Shown here: piece after piece, positions 16,518-24,609 of the stretch
Position numbering within the stretch: position 1 is the first letter of the stretch
Layout of the letters: every line of letters starts with the position of its first letter
DNA from: Sphingobium sp. AP50
Lineage (GTDB): Bacteria > Pseudomonadota > Alphaproteobacteria > Sphingomonadales > Sphingomonadaceae
DNA: 64,000 nt
NCBI RefSeq assembly: GCF_900109095.1
Contig: NZ_FNYZ01000021.1
Location: 23,122 to 87,121, forward strand
Reading direction: 5' to 3'
The notes under the pieces: model-generated
The model's database searches: none
The model's input: only the letters and a program-made list of their open reading frames with translations
What the model was told of the DNA's origin: nothing
Position numbers and translations under genes: made by a program

Positions 16518-18383
16518 TCAGGCGATCGCGCGAACCCATTGCGGCGCCTTTGGCGCGGGCAGGCCGGTTTCCTCCAGACAGTTGGCCCGCAACGTCTCCA
16601 GATCCGGGCCGAAATCGAACACCGACACATCGCCGCGCGCGCTGCGCATCTCGGCCCGCAACGCTTTGGTCGCGGCCTCGTCCACCACACCGTCGACCAG
16701 CACCACGCCATAGCGGCGCGCGCCCTGTGCGCTCACCAGCCCCTGCGTCAGTTCCTTGGCCAGCAGGGCCGGATCGCGGTCCAGCGGGTCGCCCCAGCCA
16801 CCCCCGCCCCAGGTGATGAAGTGCAGCCTGTCGCCCGCCTCCACCGGATAATCCTCCAGCTTGTTGCCGACGACGATTTCCGTCCCGTCCGCCTTTACCA
16901 GCAGTTTGCGGGCGCGGGCGCCGGGCAGGCCGCCATTCACGCCCCAGGGCGGCACGAACCAGCGATCGTCATGAATGGCGATCACGCCCGGCTCCAGGAA
17001 GCGATAGACCATGTCGATGCCATTGCCACCGCGATGCAGACCCGGCCCGCCACTGTCGGCCACCGTCGCATAGCTTTCGATGATCAGCGGGAAATAGCGT
17101 TCCAGAAACTCGTTGGGGACGTTGGTGAAGCCGGGGAAGAGCGAATGGCCGTCCGGCCCGTCACCCAGCGGCCGGCCCGGAATGCCGCCAAAGCCGATCT
17201 GGAACAGCTGGAACCATTTCCCGTTCCGGTCGGTCCCGGCATAGAAAAGATGCGGCGAGGAAGAGAAGCCGGCGGCATTCAGGAATTGGGGCGTCTTCTG
17301 CCCCAGCAGCCCGCCAAGAATGTCGAACAGCCGGCCCAGAACATGGGTACGGCCCGACAGGGCGGCGGGGAATTTGGGCTTGAGCAGCGACCCTTCGGGA
17401 ATGCGCACGTCGATCAGCGGATAATAGCCGTCGTTGAACAGGATCTGCGGATCGAACACCATGATCATGTAGATGCCGAAGAACATCCGCATCATGTTCT
17501 CGTTGAGGAACATGTTGATCGATGCTTTGGACTGCGGATCGGTGCCGTCGAAATCGAGCACCACCCGGCCATTTTCCCGCCACATGGTGCATTTGATCCG
17601 ATAGGGGCCAAAGCCCATGCCATCGTCGCAAATATAATCCTCGAAGCTGACCTTCTCTTCGCCGATCGAGGTTTCGATCAGATGCTGCATCGCCCGGTAA
17701 TTGCGATCGAGCAGCAATTCGGTGGCGGACACGAACACATCGTCGCCGAACCGCTGCGCCATCTCCACCACGCGATGGGCGGCGACGCGGCAGGAGGCGA
17801 TCAGCGCGTTAAGGTCCGCCTTGCACCAGTCGGGCGTGCGTGACTGGTGCATGACCAGCCGGACCAGATCTTCATTATAGTCGCCCTTCTTCCAGATCTT
17901 GACCGGCGGAATCCGCACGCCTTCCTGAAAGATTTCGGTCGCGTGGATCGGCATCGATCCGGGCACCATGCCGCCAATGTCGGACTGATGCCCGAACATC
18001 GACGTATAAGCGATCAGGCGGCCATCCTTGAACACCGGCAGCAGCACCAGCCAGTCGTTGCAATGGCTGATCGCGCCGCCGACCGAATAGGGATCGGACA
18101 GGAAGATGAGGTCGCCATCCTCCACCGTGCCATCATAACCGTCGAGGAACGGGCCGATATAGCTGCCGAACTGACCCACGATCATGCGACCCTGATGGTC
18201 GGCGATCAGCGGGAAGGCATCGCCCTGTTCGCGGATGCCCGGCGACATGGCGGTGCGCACCAATGTCGCGTCCATTTCGATGCGGGCGTTGCGCAGGGCA
18301 TTTTCGATGACTTCCAGCGTCACCGGATCGATGTCCCCGCTCTGGAAGGGGGTCTGGTTCGCCTGGATGATCTGTGCCGGCAT
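16518..18383 (-). CDS. hyuB: HyuB-type subunit of ATP-dependent N-methylhydantoinase/5-oxoprolinase family
   Basis: A 621-residue beta-type subunit starting MPAQIIQANQTPFQSGDIDP. The family pattern is clear: VTLEVIENALRNARIEMDAT, TAMSPGIREQGDAFPLIADH, GDLIFLSDPYSVGGAISHCN (with His), LDFDGTDPQSKASINMFLNE, and the Gly-rich tail VEAGDRLHFITWGGGGWGDP. With HyuA, such enzymes hydrolyse or carboxylate using ATP: N-methylhydantoin, 5-oxoproline, caprolactam, acetophenone, and 2-oxo-indoleacetate (IaaCE). It is last in a leftward operon after FAD monooxygenase, amidohydrolase and HyuA, 19 bp behind HyuA. Ring-amide opening is the likely job; the substrate is unknown. Confidence 0.9.
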   Translation of the reverse strand: MPAQIIQANQTPFQSGDIDPVTLEVIENALRNARIEMDATLVRTAMSPGIREQGDAFPLIADHQGRMIVGQFGSYIGPFLDGYDGTVEDGDLIFLSDPYSVGGAISHCNDWLVLLPVFKDGRLIAYTSMFGHQSDIGGMVPGSMPIHATEIFQEGVRIPPVKIWKKGDYNEDLVRLVMHQSRTPDWCKADLNALIASCRVAAHRVVEMAQRFGDDVFVSATELLLDRNYRAMQHLIETSIGEEKVSFEDYICDDGMGFGPYRIKCTMWRENGRVVLDFDGTDPQSKASINMFLNENMMRMFFGIYMIMVFDPQILFNDGYYPLIDVRIPEGSLLKPKFPAALSGRTHVLGRLFDILGGLLGQKTPQFLNAAGFSSSPHLFYAGTDRNGKWFQLFQIGFGGIPGRPLGDGPDGHSLFPGFTNVPNEFLERYFPLIIESYATVADSGGPGLHRGGNGIDMVYRFLEPGVIAIHDDRWFVPPWGVNGGLPGARARKLLVKADGTEIVVGNKLEDYPVEAGDRLHFITWGGGGWGDPLDRDPALLAKELTQGLVSAQGARRYGVVLVDGVVDEAATKALRAEMRSARGDVSVFDFGPDLETLRANCLEETGLPAPKAPQWVRAIA

Positions 18384-18402
18384 GGGTCTTGCTCCTTCGC
18401 GC

Positions 18403-20445
18403 TCAGGCCAGGTTGATGAGGATGTTGCCGAATGCGTCCACCGTGCCGACGCAATCCGCTTCGATCAGGGTGGTCGAATCCATCTCGGTCACGATGGCCG
18501 GGCCGGGGATCACATCGCCCGCCCGCAATCTGGCCCGATCATAGATGACCGCGGGCGCCATGGCTCCATCGGCCCACAGTTGATGATCGCGCAACTTGGC
18601 GGCAATCGGATCGCCATTGCCCTGCGGCAGACGCTGCGCCTCCAGTTCCAGCACCGGCCCCAGCGCCACGGCGCGCAGGTTCACCAGTTCATGCGCGCTG
18701 TCCATGTTGAAGGTGAAGAGCCGTTTATGCTCCGTATCGAAGCGCGCGGCGACCCCGGTCAGGCCATCGCTGGCCAGCATGGCCGGATCAATCGCCAGCG
18801 GCACTTCGAACGCCTGCCCTTCATAGCGGACGTCCAGTTCGAACTGGACCGTGATGTCGGCGGGGGCGATGCCTTCCCCGGTCAGTTCGGCCGTGACCTG
18901 CGTCGCCATCTCGGCCAGCAGGGCCGTCACCTGCCCCTCGTCGGTTTCGTCGAACCGGCGGGAGAAGCTGCGTGCGGTTTCCGTCCGCATCCGCGTGGTC
19001 GCATCGCCCAGCGCACAGAGCACGCCGGGGCTGACCGGCGACACGGCGGGCCAGGCGCCCATCAGTTTCGAGATCGCATTGACATGCAGCGGCCCCGCGC
19101 CACCAAAGCCCATCACCGCAAAATGGCGCGGGTCATAGCCCTGCTGCACCGAAATCATCCGCAGCGCACCGAACATATTTTCGTTGACGATGTCGATGAT
19201 GCCGCGCGCCGCCTCCATCAGGCCGATGCCCAGCCGGTCGGCGATGGTCTGGACCGCGCGGGTCGCCCCTTCTCGGTCCAGCTTGAAGGCGCCGCCCAGC
19301 AGATTTTCGGGTAGATAGCCCAGCACGACATTGGCGTCGGTCACGGTCGGCAACTGCCCGCCCTTGCCATAGGCAACCGGCCCCGGCACCGCGCCCGCCG
19401 ATTGCGGGCCGACCCGAAGGGCGCCGGTCAGTTCGGGCACATAGGCGATGGAGCCGCCGCCCGCGCCGACCGTCTTGACGTCCAGTGCGGAGGCGCGCAC
19501 CGCCAGATGCCCGACCTCGGTGGTGCGCACCCGGCGCGCCTCCAGATTTTCGATCAGCGCGACGTCGGTGGACGTGCCACCCACGTCCAGCGTCAATATG
19601 TTGCGGATGCCGGCATTCTTGCCCACCCACAGCGCGCCGGTGACACCGCCCGCCGGGCCGGACATCAGCAGCGCGACGGGATGCTCCTCCGACTTTTCCG
19701 ACGACATGAGGCCGCCGTCGGAGCGTAATAGCGAAAGCGATCCCGCCATCCCGCCATCCCGCAGGCTGGCCCGCAGGTTGCGGACATATTTGCCGACGAC
19801 CGGCCGCACGGCGGCATTGGCCACCGTCGTCAGCGTCCGCTCATATTCCTGCATTTCGGGCAGGACTTCATGGCTGAGCGACACCGGCACGCCGGGCAGC
19901 ATTTCCGCGGCAATCTCGCCCACCCGCTTTTCATGCGCGCCGTTGAGGTAGCTGTTCATCAGGCTGACGGTCAGTGCCTCGAACCCAGTAAAACGGCTAA
20001 GCGCCGCGCGAATGCCATCCTCATCGATCGGGCGCAGTTCATTGCCCTGCGCGTCCATGCGCCCGGCAATCTCCACCGTATCTTCCAGCGCGGCGAGCGG
20101 TTCGGGCTTGGGCCATACGATCCAGCCGGCCAGACCGCCGGGGACGAAGGACCTGGCGATCTGCATCACCTGCCCATAGCCTTCCGACACGATCAGGCCG
20201 ACGCGCGATCCCTTGCCTTCCAATATGGCGTTGGTCGCGACGGTGGTGCCATGCAGGAAATAGTCGATGGCGGCCGGCGTGATCCCTGCCTTCTCGCAGA
20301 TCGCGGTCAGGCCGTTCAATATGCCTTGCGAGCTATCATGCGGGGTGGAAGGGGTCTTGTGCCGCCAGAAGGCGCCGGACACTTGGTTGAAAAGCAGCAG
20401 GTCGGTGAATGTGCCGCCGACATCGACGCCGAGACGATAGGTCAT
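18403..20445 (-). CDS. hyuA: HyuA-type ATPase subunit of ATP-dependent N-methylhydantoinase/5-oxoprolinase family
   Basis: A 680-residue alpha-type subunit. The two ASKHA phosphate motifs are visible: RLGVDVGGTFTDLLLFN at the N-terminus and ILTLDVGGTSTDVALIEN near residue 285. DYFLHGTTVATNAILEGKG and VMGFGGAGPLHVNAISK are family blocks. The start MTYRL at 20445 puts the first motif at the extreme N-terminus, as in the family; a longer frame upstream overlaps the amidohydrolase gene and is rejected. The neighbours, an amidohydrolase of the N-carbamoylsarcosine type upstream and HyuB downstream, repeat the two-step logic of N-methylhydantoin catabolism. Confidence 0.9.
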   Translation of the reverse strand: MTYRLGVDVGGTFTDLLLFNQVSGAFWRHKTPSTPHDSSQGILNGLTAICEKAGITPAAIDYFLHGTTVATNAILEGKGSRVGLIVSEGYGQVMQIARSFVPGGLAGWIVWPKPEPLAALEDTVEIAGRMDAQGNELRPIDEDGIRAALSRFTGFEALTVSLMNSYLNGAHEKRVGEIAAEMLPGVPVSLSHEVLPEMQEYERTLTTVANAAVRPVVGKYVRNLRASLRDGGMAGSLSLLRSDGGLMSSEKSEEHPVALLMSGPAGGVTGALWVGKNAGIRNILTLDVGGTSTDVALIENLEARRVRTTEVGHLAVRASALDVKTVGAGGGSIAYVPELTGALRVGPQSAGAVPGPVAYGKGGQLPTVTDANVVLGYLPENLLGGAFKLDREGATRAVQTIADRLGIGLMEAARGIIDIVNENMFGALRMISVQQGYDPRHFAVMGFGGAGPLHVNAISKLMGAWPAVSPVSPGVLCALGDATTRMRTETARSFSRRFDETDEGQVTALLAEMATQVTAELTGEGIAPADITVQFELDVRYEGQAFEVPLAIDPAMLASDGLTGVAARFDTEHKRLFTFNMDSAHELVNLRAVALGPVLELEAQRLPQGNGDPIAAKLRDHQLWADGAMAPAVIYDRARLRAGDVIPGPAIVTEMDSTTLIEADCVGTVDAFGNILINLA

Positions 20446-20476
20446 GGTCAGAACCCTCTTTCGATGGAGGATGGGA

Positions 20477-21106
20477 TCAGGCGCGGAGCGCGGCCAGATA
20501 GGCGATCGTGTCGGCTTCGCTGACGACGTCGGCATATTTGGCGTTCATGTCGAACAGGTTGGCCCGGTGCGGATCGGGATGGCGGTCGCCACAGGCTTCC
20601 TCCACCACCAGCGTCCGAAAGCCATGCTGCATCGCATCGACACAGGTCGCCCGCACGCATCCGCTGGTGGTCAGGCCCGTCAGCAGCACGCTGTCCACAC
20701 CCAGTGAGGTCAGCGTCGCGGCCAGCGACGTGCCGAAGAAGGCGCTGGCATATTGTTTCGACACGATCAGTTCGTCGTCGTCCGGCACCAGTCCCTTAGC
20801 CCAGTCGCCCATCGGATTGCCCCGGATGAAATAGCGCATGGGCTTGGACTTTTCGAAGAAGCGCCCGCCATCCATGCAATTGGGGTGCAGCACCACATTG
20901 GTCAGGATCACTGGAACGCCCGCCGCCTTTGCCGCTTCCCGCACCCGCAGCGCCGACGCCAGCGCATCGTCCACGCCCGCATAAAGATCGCAGGCCGGAT
21001 CGAAATAGCCTTGCGCAAAATCGATGAGGATCAGTGCGGGCCGCTGGCCGAACCCCACGGAACGGCCATAGGCGCGCTGGTAATTGTCGTTCAGGTCGTC
21101 GCTCAT
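20477..21106 (-). CDS. Cysteine amidohydrolase, N-carbamoylsarcosine/maleamate amidase type
   Basis: A 209-residue isochorismatase-fold hydrolase. The Asp-Lys-Cys triad is complete: Asp29 in LILIDFAQGYFD, Lys117 in LIVSKQYASAFFGT, Cys150 in GLTTSGCVRATCVDAMQHGF. The last block, SGCVRAT-VDA-xx-GF, is the signature shared by N-carbamoylsarcosine amidohydrolase and maleamate amidase (NicF). It releases ammonia from a carbamoyl or amide group. It lies 16 bp after the FAD monooxygenase and 31 bp before hyuA in one leftward operon. It fits either hydrolysis of a carbamoyl product of HyuAB or of an amide formed by ring cleavage. Confidence 0.87.
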   Translation of the reverse strand: MSDDLNDNYQRAYGRSVGFGQRPALILIDFAQGYFDPACDLYAGVDDALASALRVREAAKAAGVPVILTNVVLHPNCMDGGRFFEKSKPMRYFIRGNPMGDWAKGLVPDDDELIVSKQYASAFFGTSLAATLTSLGVDSVLLTGLTTSGCVRATCVDAMQHGFRTLVVEEACGDRHPDPHRANLFDMNAKYADVVSEADTIAYLAALRA

Positions 21107-21122
21107 ATGCGGTCCTTCCGGG

Positions 21123-22316
21123 TCATGCGATCTTGTCCGCGTCGGCCAGGCTCTGGATCATCGCCTGCTTCAGCAGATAGTGGCGGCGTAGTGCCGGATC
21201 GGCGGCGATCGCCTCCATCTTATCCATGCGGCCCTGATGGCTTTCGCCCGCACCATGCTCCATGAACGCCTTGTTCTCGATCGACTGGGCCTGGATGAAG
21301 GCGGTGGTGATGCCGCGTCGCTGCCGGTCGAACCGCTCCAGCAACGCCGCGTCGCCATCCTTGCGCAAAATGCTCCACAGCTTGTCGGCCAGGTTCCACA
21401 CATCATGGATGCCGCTGTTCATGCCGAACCCGCCCAGCGGATTGTTGAGATGGGCGGCATCGCCCACCAGCATCATCCGCCCCTTGTGGAAGGATCGCGC
21501 CACGCGCTGATGCACGCGATAGATTTTGCGGAATACCGTCTCGATGGGCACGCCCGGCACGATCCGGTCGAATATGGCAGCAACGCTTTCGTCGGACAGC
21601 AGGGCGTCATTGTCCGCATCGACGGCGGCAGGCACCAGAATGCGCCACAATTCGGGCACACGCAGCAGTACCAGCCATTCGTCCGGGTCGGCGATATAGT
21701 TCACATATTCGATGTCGGTCAGCGTCTGTTCGATCGGATGCGCGGTCGAAATGCTGACGAACTTTTCTTCATAGGTGAAACCGTCGAACGGCACGTCCAT
21801 GATTGACCGCACCGTCGACCGCGCGCCATCCGCCCCGATCAGGAATTTGGTGCGTATCTCTTCCTCGCGCCCGTCGCGCATGACCGTGGCGACCACGCCC
21901 TCGCCATCCTCCCGCGCCGCGACCAGCGTCGTGCCGAAACGCATGTCGGCATTGGCCAGCGTAGGCAAATGATCGGTCAGCATCGCCGCCATATGATGCT
22001 GCGGGCATTGCAGGCGGAACGGGAAGCGGGTCGCGTCGGCAATCTCAGCCATGTCGAAATTGCGGAACTGGCCGCTGCGCCGGTCGCGCCATTGATAGAC
22101 CGGCGCCTTCAGCCCGCGTTCGATCAACGGCGCCGCCGCGCCGACCTGATCCAGCATCTCGACCGTCACCGGATGAAAGGTGGATGCGCGCAGGTCGCTG
22201 GCGAAACTGTCGGTCTTTTCGCAGCAGATGACGTCCACGCCCATCGACGCCAGCCGCACCGCGCCGATCGCGCCGACCGGGCCAGCGCCCGCAATAAGAA
22301 CTTCGGTCTGAAGCAC
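21123..22316 (-). CDS. FAD-dependent aromatic monooxygenase (PHBH/MhpA type), copy 1
   Basis: 397 residues from GTG 22316, preceded by AAGGGGG. The N-terminal dinucleotide motif is EVLIAGAGPVGAIGAVRLAS, followed by FLIGADGARSTVRSIM (DG motif) and MLVGDAAHLNNPLGGFGMNS (GD motif). Family members hydroxylate electron-rich rings, and some open pyridine rings. The gene is collinear with copy 2 at 48326 and exactly the same length; shared blocks include DLRASTFHxxTxEMLD, FPFRLQC and HLNNPLGGFGMNSGIHD. A longer upstream frame is rejected because it runs into the shared promoter. It leads the amidohydrolase-hyuA-hyuB operon, divergent from IclR1. Confidence 0.9.
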   Translation of the reverse strand: MLQTEVLIAGAGPVGAIGAVRLASMGVDVICCEKTDSFASDLRASTFHPVTVEMLDQVGAAAPLIERGLKAPVYQWRDRRSGQFRNFDMAEIADATRFPFRLQCPQHHMAAMLTDHLPTLANADMRFGTTLVAAREDGEGVVATVMRDGREEEIRTKFLIGADGARSTVRSIMDVPFDGFTYEEKFVSISTAHPIEQTLTDIEYVNYIADPDEWLVLLRVPELWRILVPAAVDADNDALLSDESVAAIFDRIVPGVPIETVFRKIYRVHQRVARSFHKGRMMLVGDAAHLNNPLGGFGMNSGIHDVWNLADKLWSILRKDGDAALLERFDRQRRGITTAFIQAQSIENKAFMEHGAGESHQGRMDKMEAIAADPALRRHYLLKQAMIQSLADADKIA

Positions 22317-22408
22317 TTGGCCCCCTTGTGGAAAGGCGACGCCCCTGTGCGTCGACAGGGCAAGGCTTGCGGAACGTGCGAACGCGAAACCAGCGCCGTC
22401 CCCGTCGA

Positions 22409-22425
22409 TGTTCGTCTGATGAACA
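22409..22425. promoter_or_regulatory. Probable IclR1 operator TGTTCGTCTGATGAACA
   Basis: A near-perfect 17-bp palindrome in the 190-bp gap between the divergent iclR1 and FAD monooxygenase 1 genes. Almost the same palindrome (TGTTCGCGTGACGAACA) recurs at 24514-24530, upstream of the next divergent pair. IclR proteins bind such dyads; IclR1 as the ligand is inferred from position. Confidence 0.6.
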
Positions 22426-22506
22426 AATGTCTTTGCGCGGTGAAGGAAGTCAGGCTCTACTGGCACAGAGAAACGTGCCGCAGGCGGAAGAAAGACAGGG
22501 TCCGAC

Positions 22507-23289
22507 TTGACCGAAGACGCATCAATCCGGGTGATCGGGCGCGCGCTCGACATATTGCGCGTGATCAACCTTCAGGGCGCACCCAGCATGACGCAGATCG
22601 CGCAGGCGGTTGACCTGCCCTATCCCACGGCGCTGCGCATCGTGCGCGCGCTGATCGAGGAAGGGGTGATCGAGCGGGAACCGAACCGCAAACGCTATCG
22701 CGCGACCGCGCTGGTGCAGGCGCTGGCCTATGGCTTCCAGAGCCATGACGCGCTCGTTACCCAGGCGCGTCCGCATATCGAAGCGCTGACCAAATCGGTG
22801 CACTGGCCGATCAGCGTGGTGACGCGCGTCGGCAATTTCATGGTGGTGCGCGATTCGACCAGCACCCAGACGCCGATGACCTTCAACCATTATTATCCCG
22901 GCTGGCAGGTGCCGTTGATCCAGTCCGCGTCCGGCCGCGCCTTTCTGGCCCATACCAGCAAGGAAATTCGCGACACGCTGATCGCGCATATCGAAGATTC
23001 GGGGACCGAGCATGAAATCCGCATGCTGCGCGCCTTTGAATCGAGCGGTGAGGCGGACAAGATCCGGCGCCAGGGCTATGCTGCGGTCGCCCGCACCGCC
23101 TATTCCGCCAATCCGGGGCGCACATCCTCCTTCGCGGTGCCGATCTTCTGCGAGGAAGAGGTGCTGGGCACGCTGACGCTGGTCTTCTTTGCAGCGGCGA
23201 TGACGCTGGACGACGCCGTCACCCGCTACCTGCCGCATTTGCGGGCGACCGCCCGCAGCATCGGCACCGACATGATCGGGCGCGCCTGA
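22507..23289 (+). CDS. IclR-family transcriptional regulator, copy 1
   Basis: 260 residues from TTG 22507 (MTEDASIRVIGRALDILRVI). The winged HTH is PSMTQIAQAVDLPYPTALRI (about residues 24-50), and the C-terminal effector domain includes GYAAVARTAYSANPGRTSSF and VPIFCEEEVLGTLTLVFF. The lead WPISVVTRVGNFMVVRDSTS resembles MhpR-type activators of aromatic catabolism. It is paralogous to IclR2 at 47367-48176; the block VVRDSTST-x5-F-N-YYPGWQVPL is nearly identical. It is divergent from FAD monooxygenase 1 with a 17-bp palindrome between them, so it likely controls that operon and probably the one at 24610. Confidence 0.9.
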   Translation: MTEDASIRVIGRALDILRVINLQGAPSMTQIAQAVDLPYPTALRIVRALIEEGVIEREPNRKRYRATALVQALAYGFQSHDALVTQARPHIEALTKSVHWPISVVTRVGNFMVVRDSTSTQTPMTFNHYYPGWQVPLIQSASGRAFLAHTSKEIRDTLIAHIEDSGTEHEIRMLRAFESSGEADKIRRQGYAAVARTAYSANPGRTSSFAVPIFCEEEVLGTLTLVFFAAAMTLDDAVTRYLPHLRATARSIGTDMIGRA

Positions 23290-23312
23290 ACTCTATCAGG
23301 GCCTGAACCCTA

Positions 23313-24434
23313 TCAGGGTTTGACGATCTGCCGGATCGCCCTGCCTGCCTGCATTTCATCGAGCAGATGGTTGATCGTGTCGAGCGGCCCGACCGACGTC
23401 AGCAGCCGTTCCACCGGCAACCGCCCAGCCTTCCACAGGGCGATGAAGCGGGGAATGTCGCGCGCGGGCACGCAGGAGCCCAGATAGCTGCCGATCAGCG
23501 TCTTGGCCTCCGCCACCAATGTCAGCGCGGGCAGGTCGATCATCTGGTCGGGATGAGGCAGGCCTACGGTCACGATCCGGCTGCCCCGGCGGCCCGATGC
23601 GATGGCGGCGCGCAGCACGGCGGCATGGCCAACCGTCTCGATCACCAGGTCCGCCCCGCCCTCCGCGAACAGCGAATTGGACAGGTGCGCAGCCTCCTCT
23701 GGCGCGCAGGCATGGGCGCCCAGTTCCTGCGCGATGGCGCGCTTCTCGGCCGACGGGTCGATCGCCAGGATCGTCGCCGCGCCGGCCGCCCTCGCCCCCA
23801 GCAACGCGGACAGGCCAACCCCGCCCAGACCATGGATGACGACGTTTTCGCCCGGACGCAGCACCCCAGCATTGACCACCGCCCCCACGCCGGTCAGCAC
23901 CGCGCAACCGAACAAAGCGGCGATTTCAGCCGGAATGTCGCTGTCCACCTTCACCGCCGACCGGGCGTCGACCACGGCATGGCTGGCAAAGGCGGAAATG
24001 CCCAGATGATGATGGACCGGACCATGATCGTCATGCAGCCGGCACGCGCCCGATAGCAATGTGCCTCGCCCGTTGGCCGCCGTGCCGGGGCCGCACAACC
24101 ACATTTCCCCGGCCAGACAGCGGGGGCAATGGCCGCAAGCGGGCAGAAAGGCCAGCACCACCCGGTCCCCCACCGTCAGCCCGTCGCACCCCTCGTCCAG
24201 CGATTCGACAATGCCGGTCGCCTCATGACCGATCACCATCGGCATCGGGCGCGGTCGATCGCCATTGATGACCGACAGGTCGGAATGGCACAGCCCCGCC
24301 GCATCGATGCGCACCAACAGTTCGCCCGGCCCCGGCGGATCTAGCGTCAGGTGCGGCAGAGTCAGCGGTTGCGATTGTTCATAGGGCAGCATGTGCCCCC
24401 CGCTTTGCGTCAGCATCGCCGCTCTGATCTTCAT
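23313..24434 (-). CDS. Zinc-dependent alcohol dehydrogenase (MDR family)
   Basis: 373 residues from ATG 24434 (MKIRAAMLTQ). Catalytic zinc ligands are in GLCHSDLSV and MVIGHEATGIVES, and the structural zinc is held by CGHCPRCLAGEMWLC. NAD binding is shown by VIHGLGGVGLSALLGARAAG, and ILAIDPSAEKR has the Asp that selects NAD over NADP. The long leftward extension past 24434 has no alcohol dehydrogenase similarity. It oxidises a hydroxyl group to an aldehyde or ketone. It converges on iclR1 and is divergent from the flavoprotein operon at 24610, with a palindrome in the shared promoter. Confidence 0.9.
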   Translation of the reverse strand: MKIRAAMLTQSGGHMLPYEQSQPLTLPHLTLDPPGPGELLVRIDAAGLCHSDLSVINGDRPRPMPMVIGHEATGIVESLDEGCDGLTVGDRVVLAFLPACGHCPRCLAGEMWLCGPGTAANGRGTLLSGACRLHDDHGPVHHHLGISAFASHAVVDARSAVKVDSDIPAEIAALFGCAVLTGVGAVVNAGVLRPGENVVIHGLGGVGLSALLGARAAGAATILAIDPSAEKRAIAQELGAHACAPEEAAHLSNSLFAEGGADLVIETVGHAAVLRAAIASGRRGSRIVTVGLPHPDQMIDLPALTLVAEAKTLIGSYLGSCVPARDIPRFIALWKAGRLPVERLLTSVGPLDTINHLLDEMQAGRAIRQIVKP

Positions 24435-24513
24435 GGTCGCTCTCCCGCTCTGGCGCATCGTCTCAGCCGCTCTCGCATGAACGCGCCGCCATGGGGCTCG
24501 CTCCGCGCCATCT

Positions 24514-24530
24514 TGTTCGCGTGACGAACA
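24514..24530. promoter_or_regulatory. Probable IclR1 operator TGTTCGCGTGACGAACA
   Basis: A 17-bp palindrome with perfect 6-bp arms (TGTTCG/CGAACA) between the divergent alcohol dehydrogenase (24434) and flavoprotein (24610) genes. It agrees at 14 of 17 positions with the palindrome at 22409. Confidence 0.6.
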
Positions 24531-24609
24531 TTGATGTCTGTCCACTCGCGGGGATAGGCTGTCCTCGACAAGATGACGTCCTGTCCCGATCAGCCAAGCG
24601 GAGTAGCGA

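Noticed and set aside
16539..17843. 434-codon frame on + opposite hyuB
   Set aside because: Shadow of hyuB; rich in His/Arg/Gln with no domain.
22317..22568. Longer N-terminus of FAD monooxygenase 1
   Set aside because: It would cover the divergent promoter, and the paralogue starts at the same relative place as GTG 22316.
23283..23330. Repeated CTATCAGGG between iclR1 and the alcohol dehydrogenase as a terminator
   Set aside because: It is a direct, not a well-formed inverted repeat, and has no T-tract.
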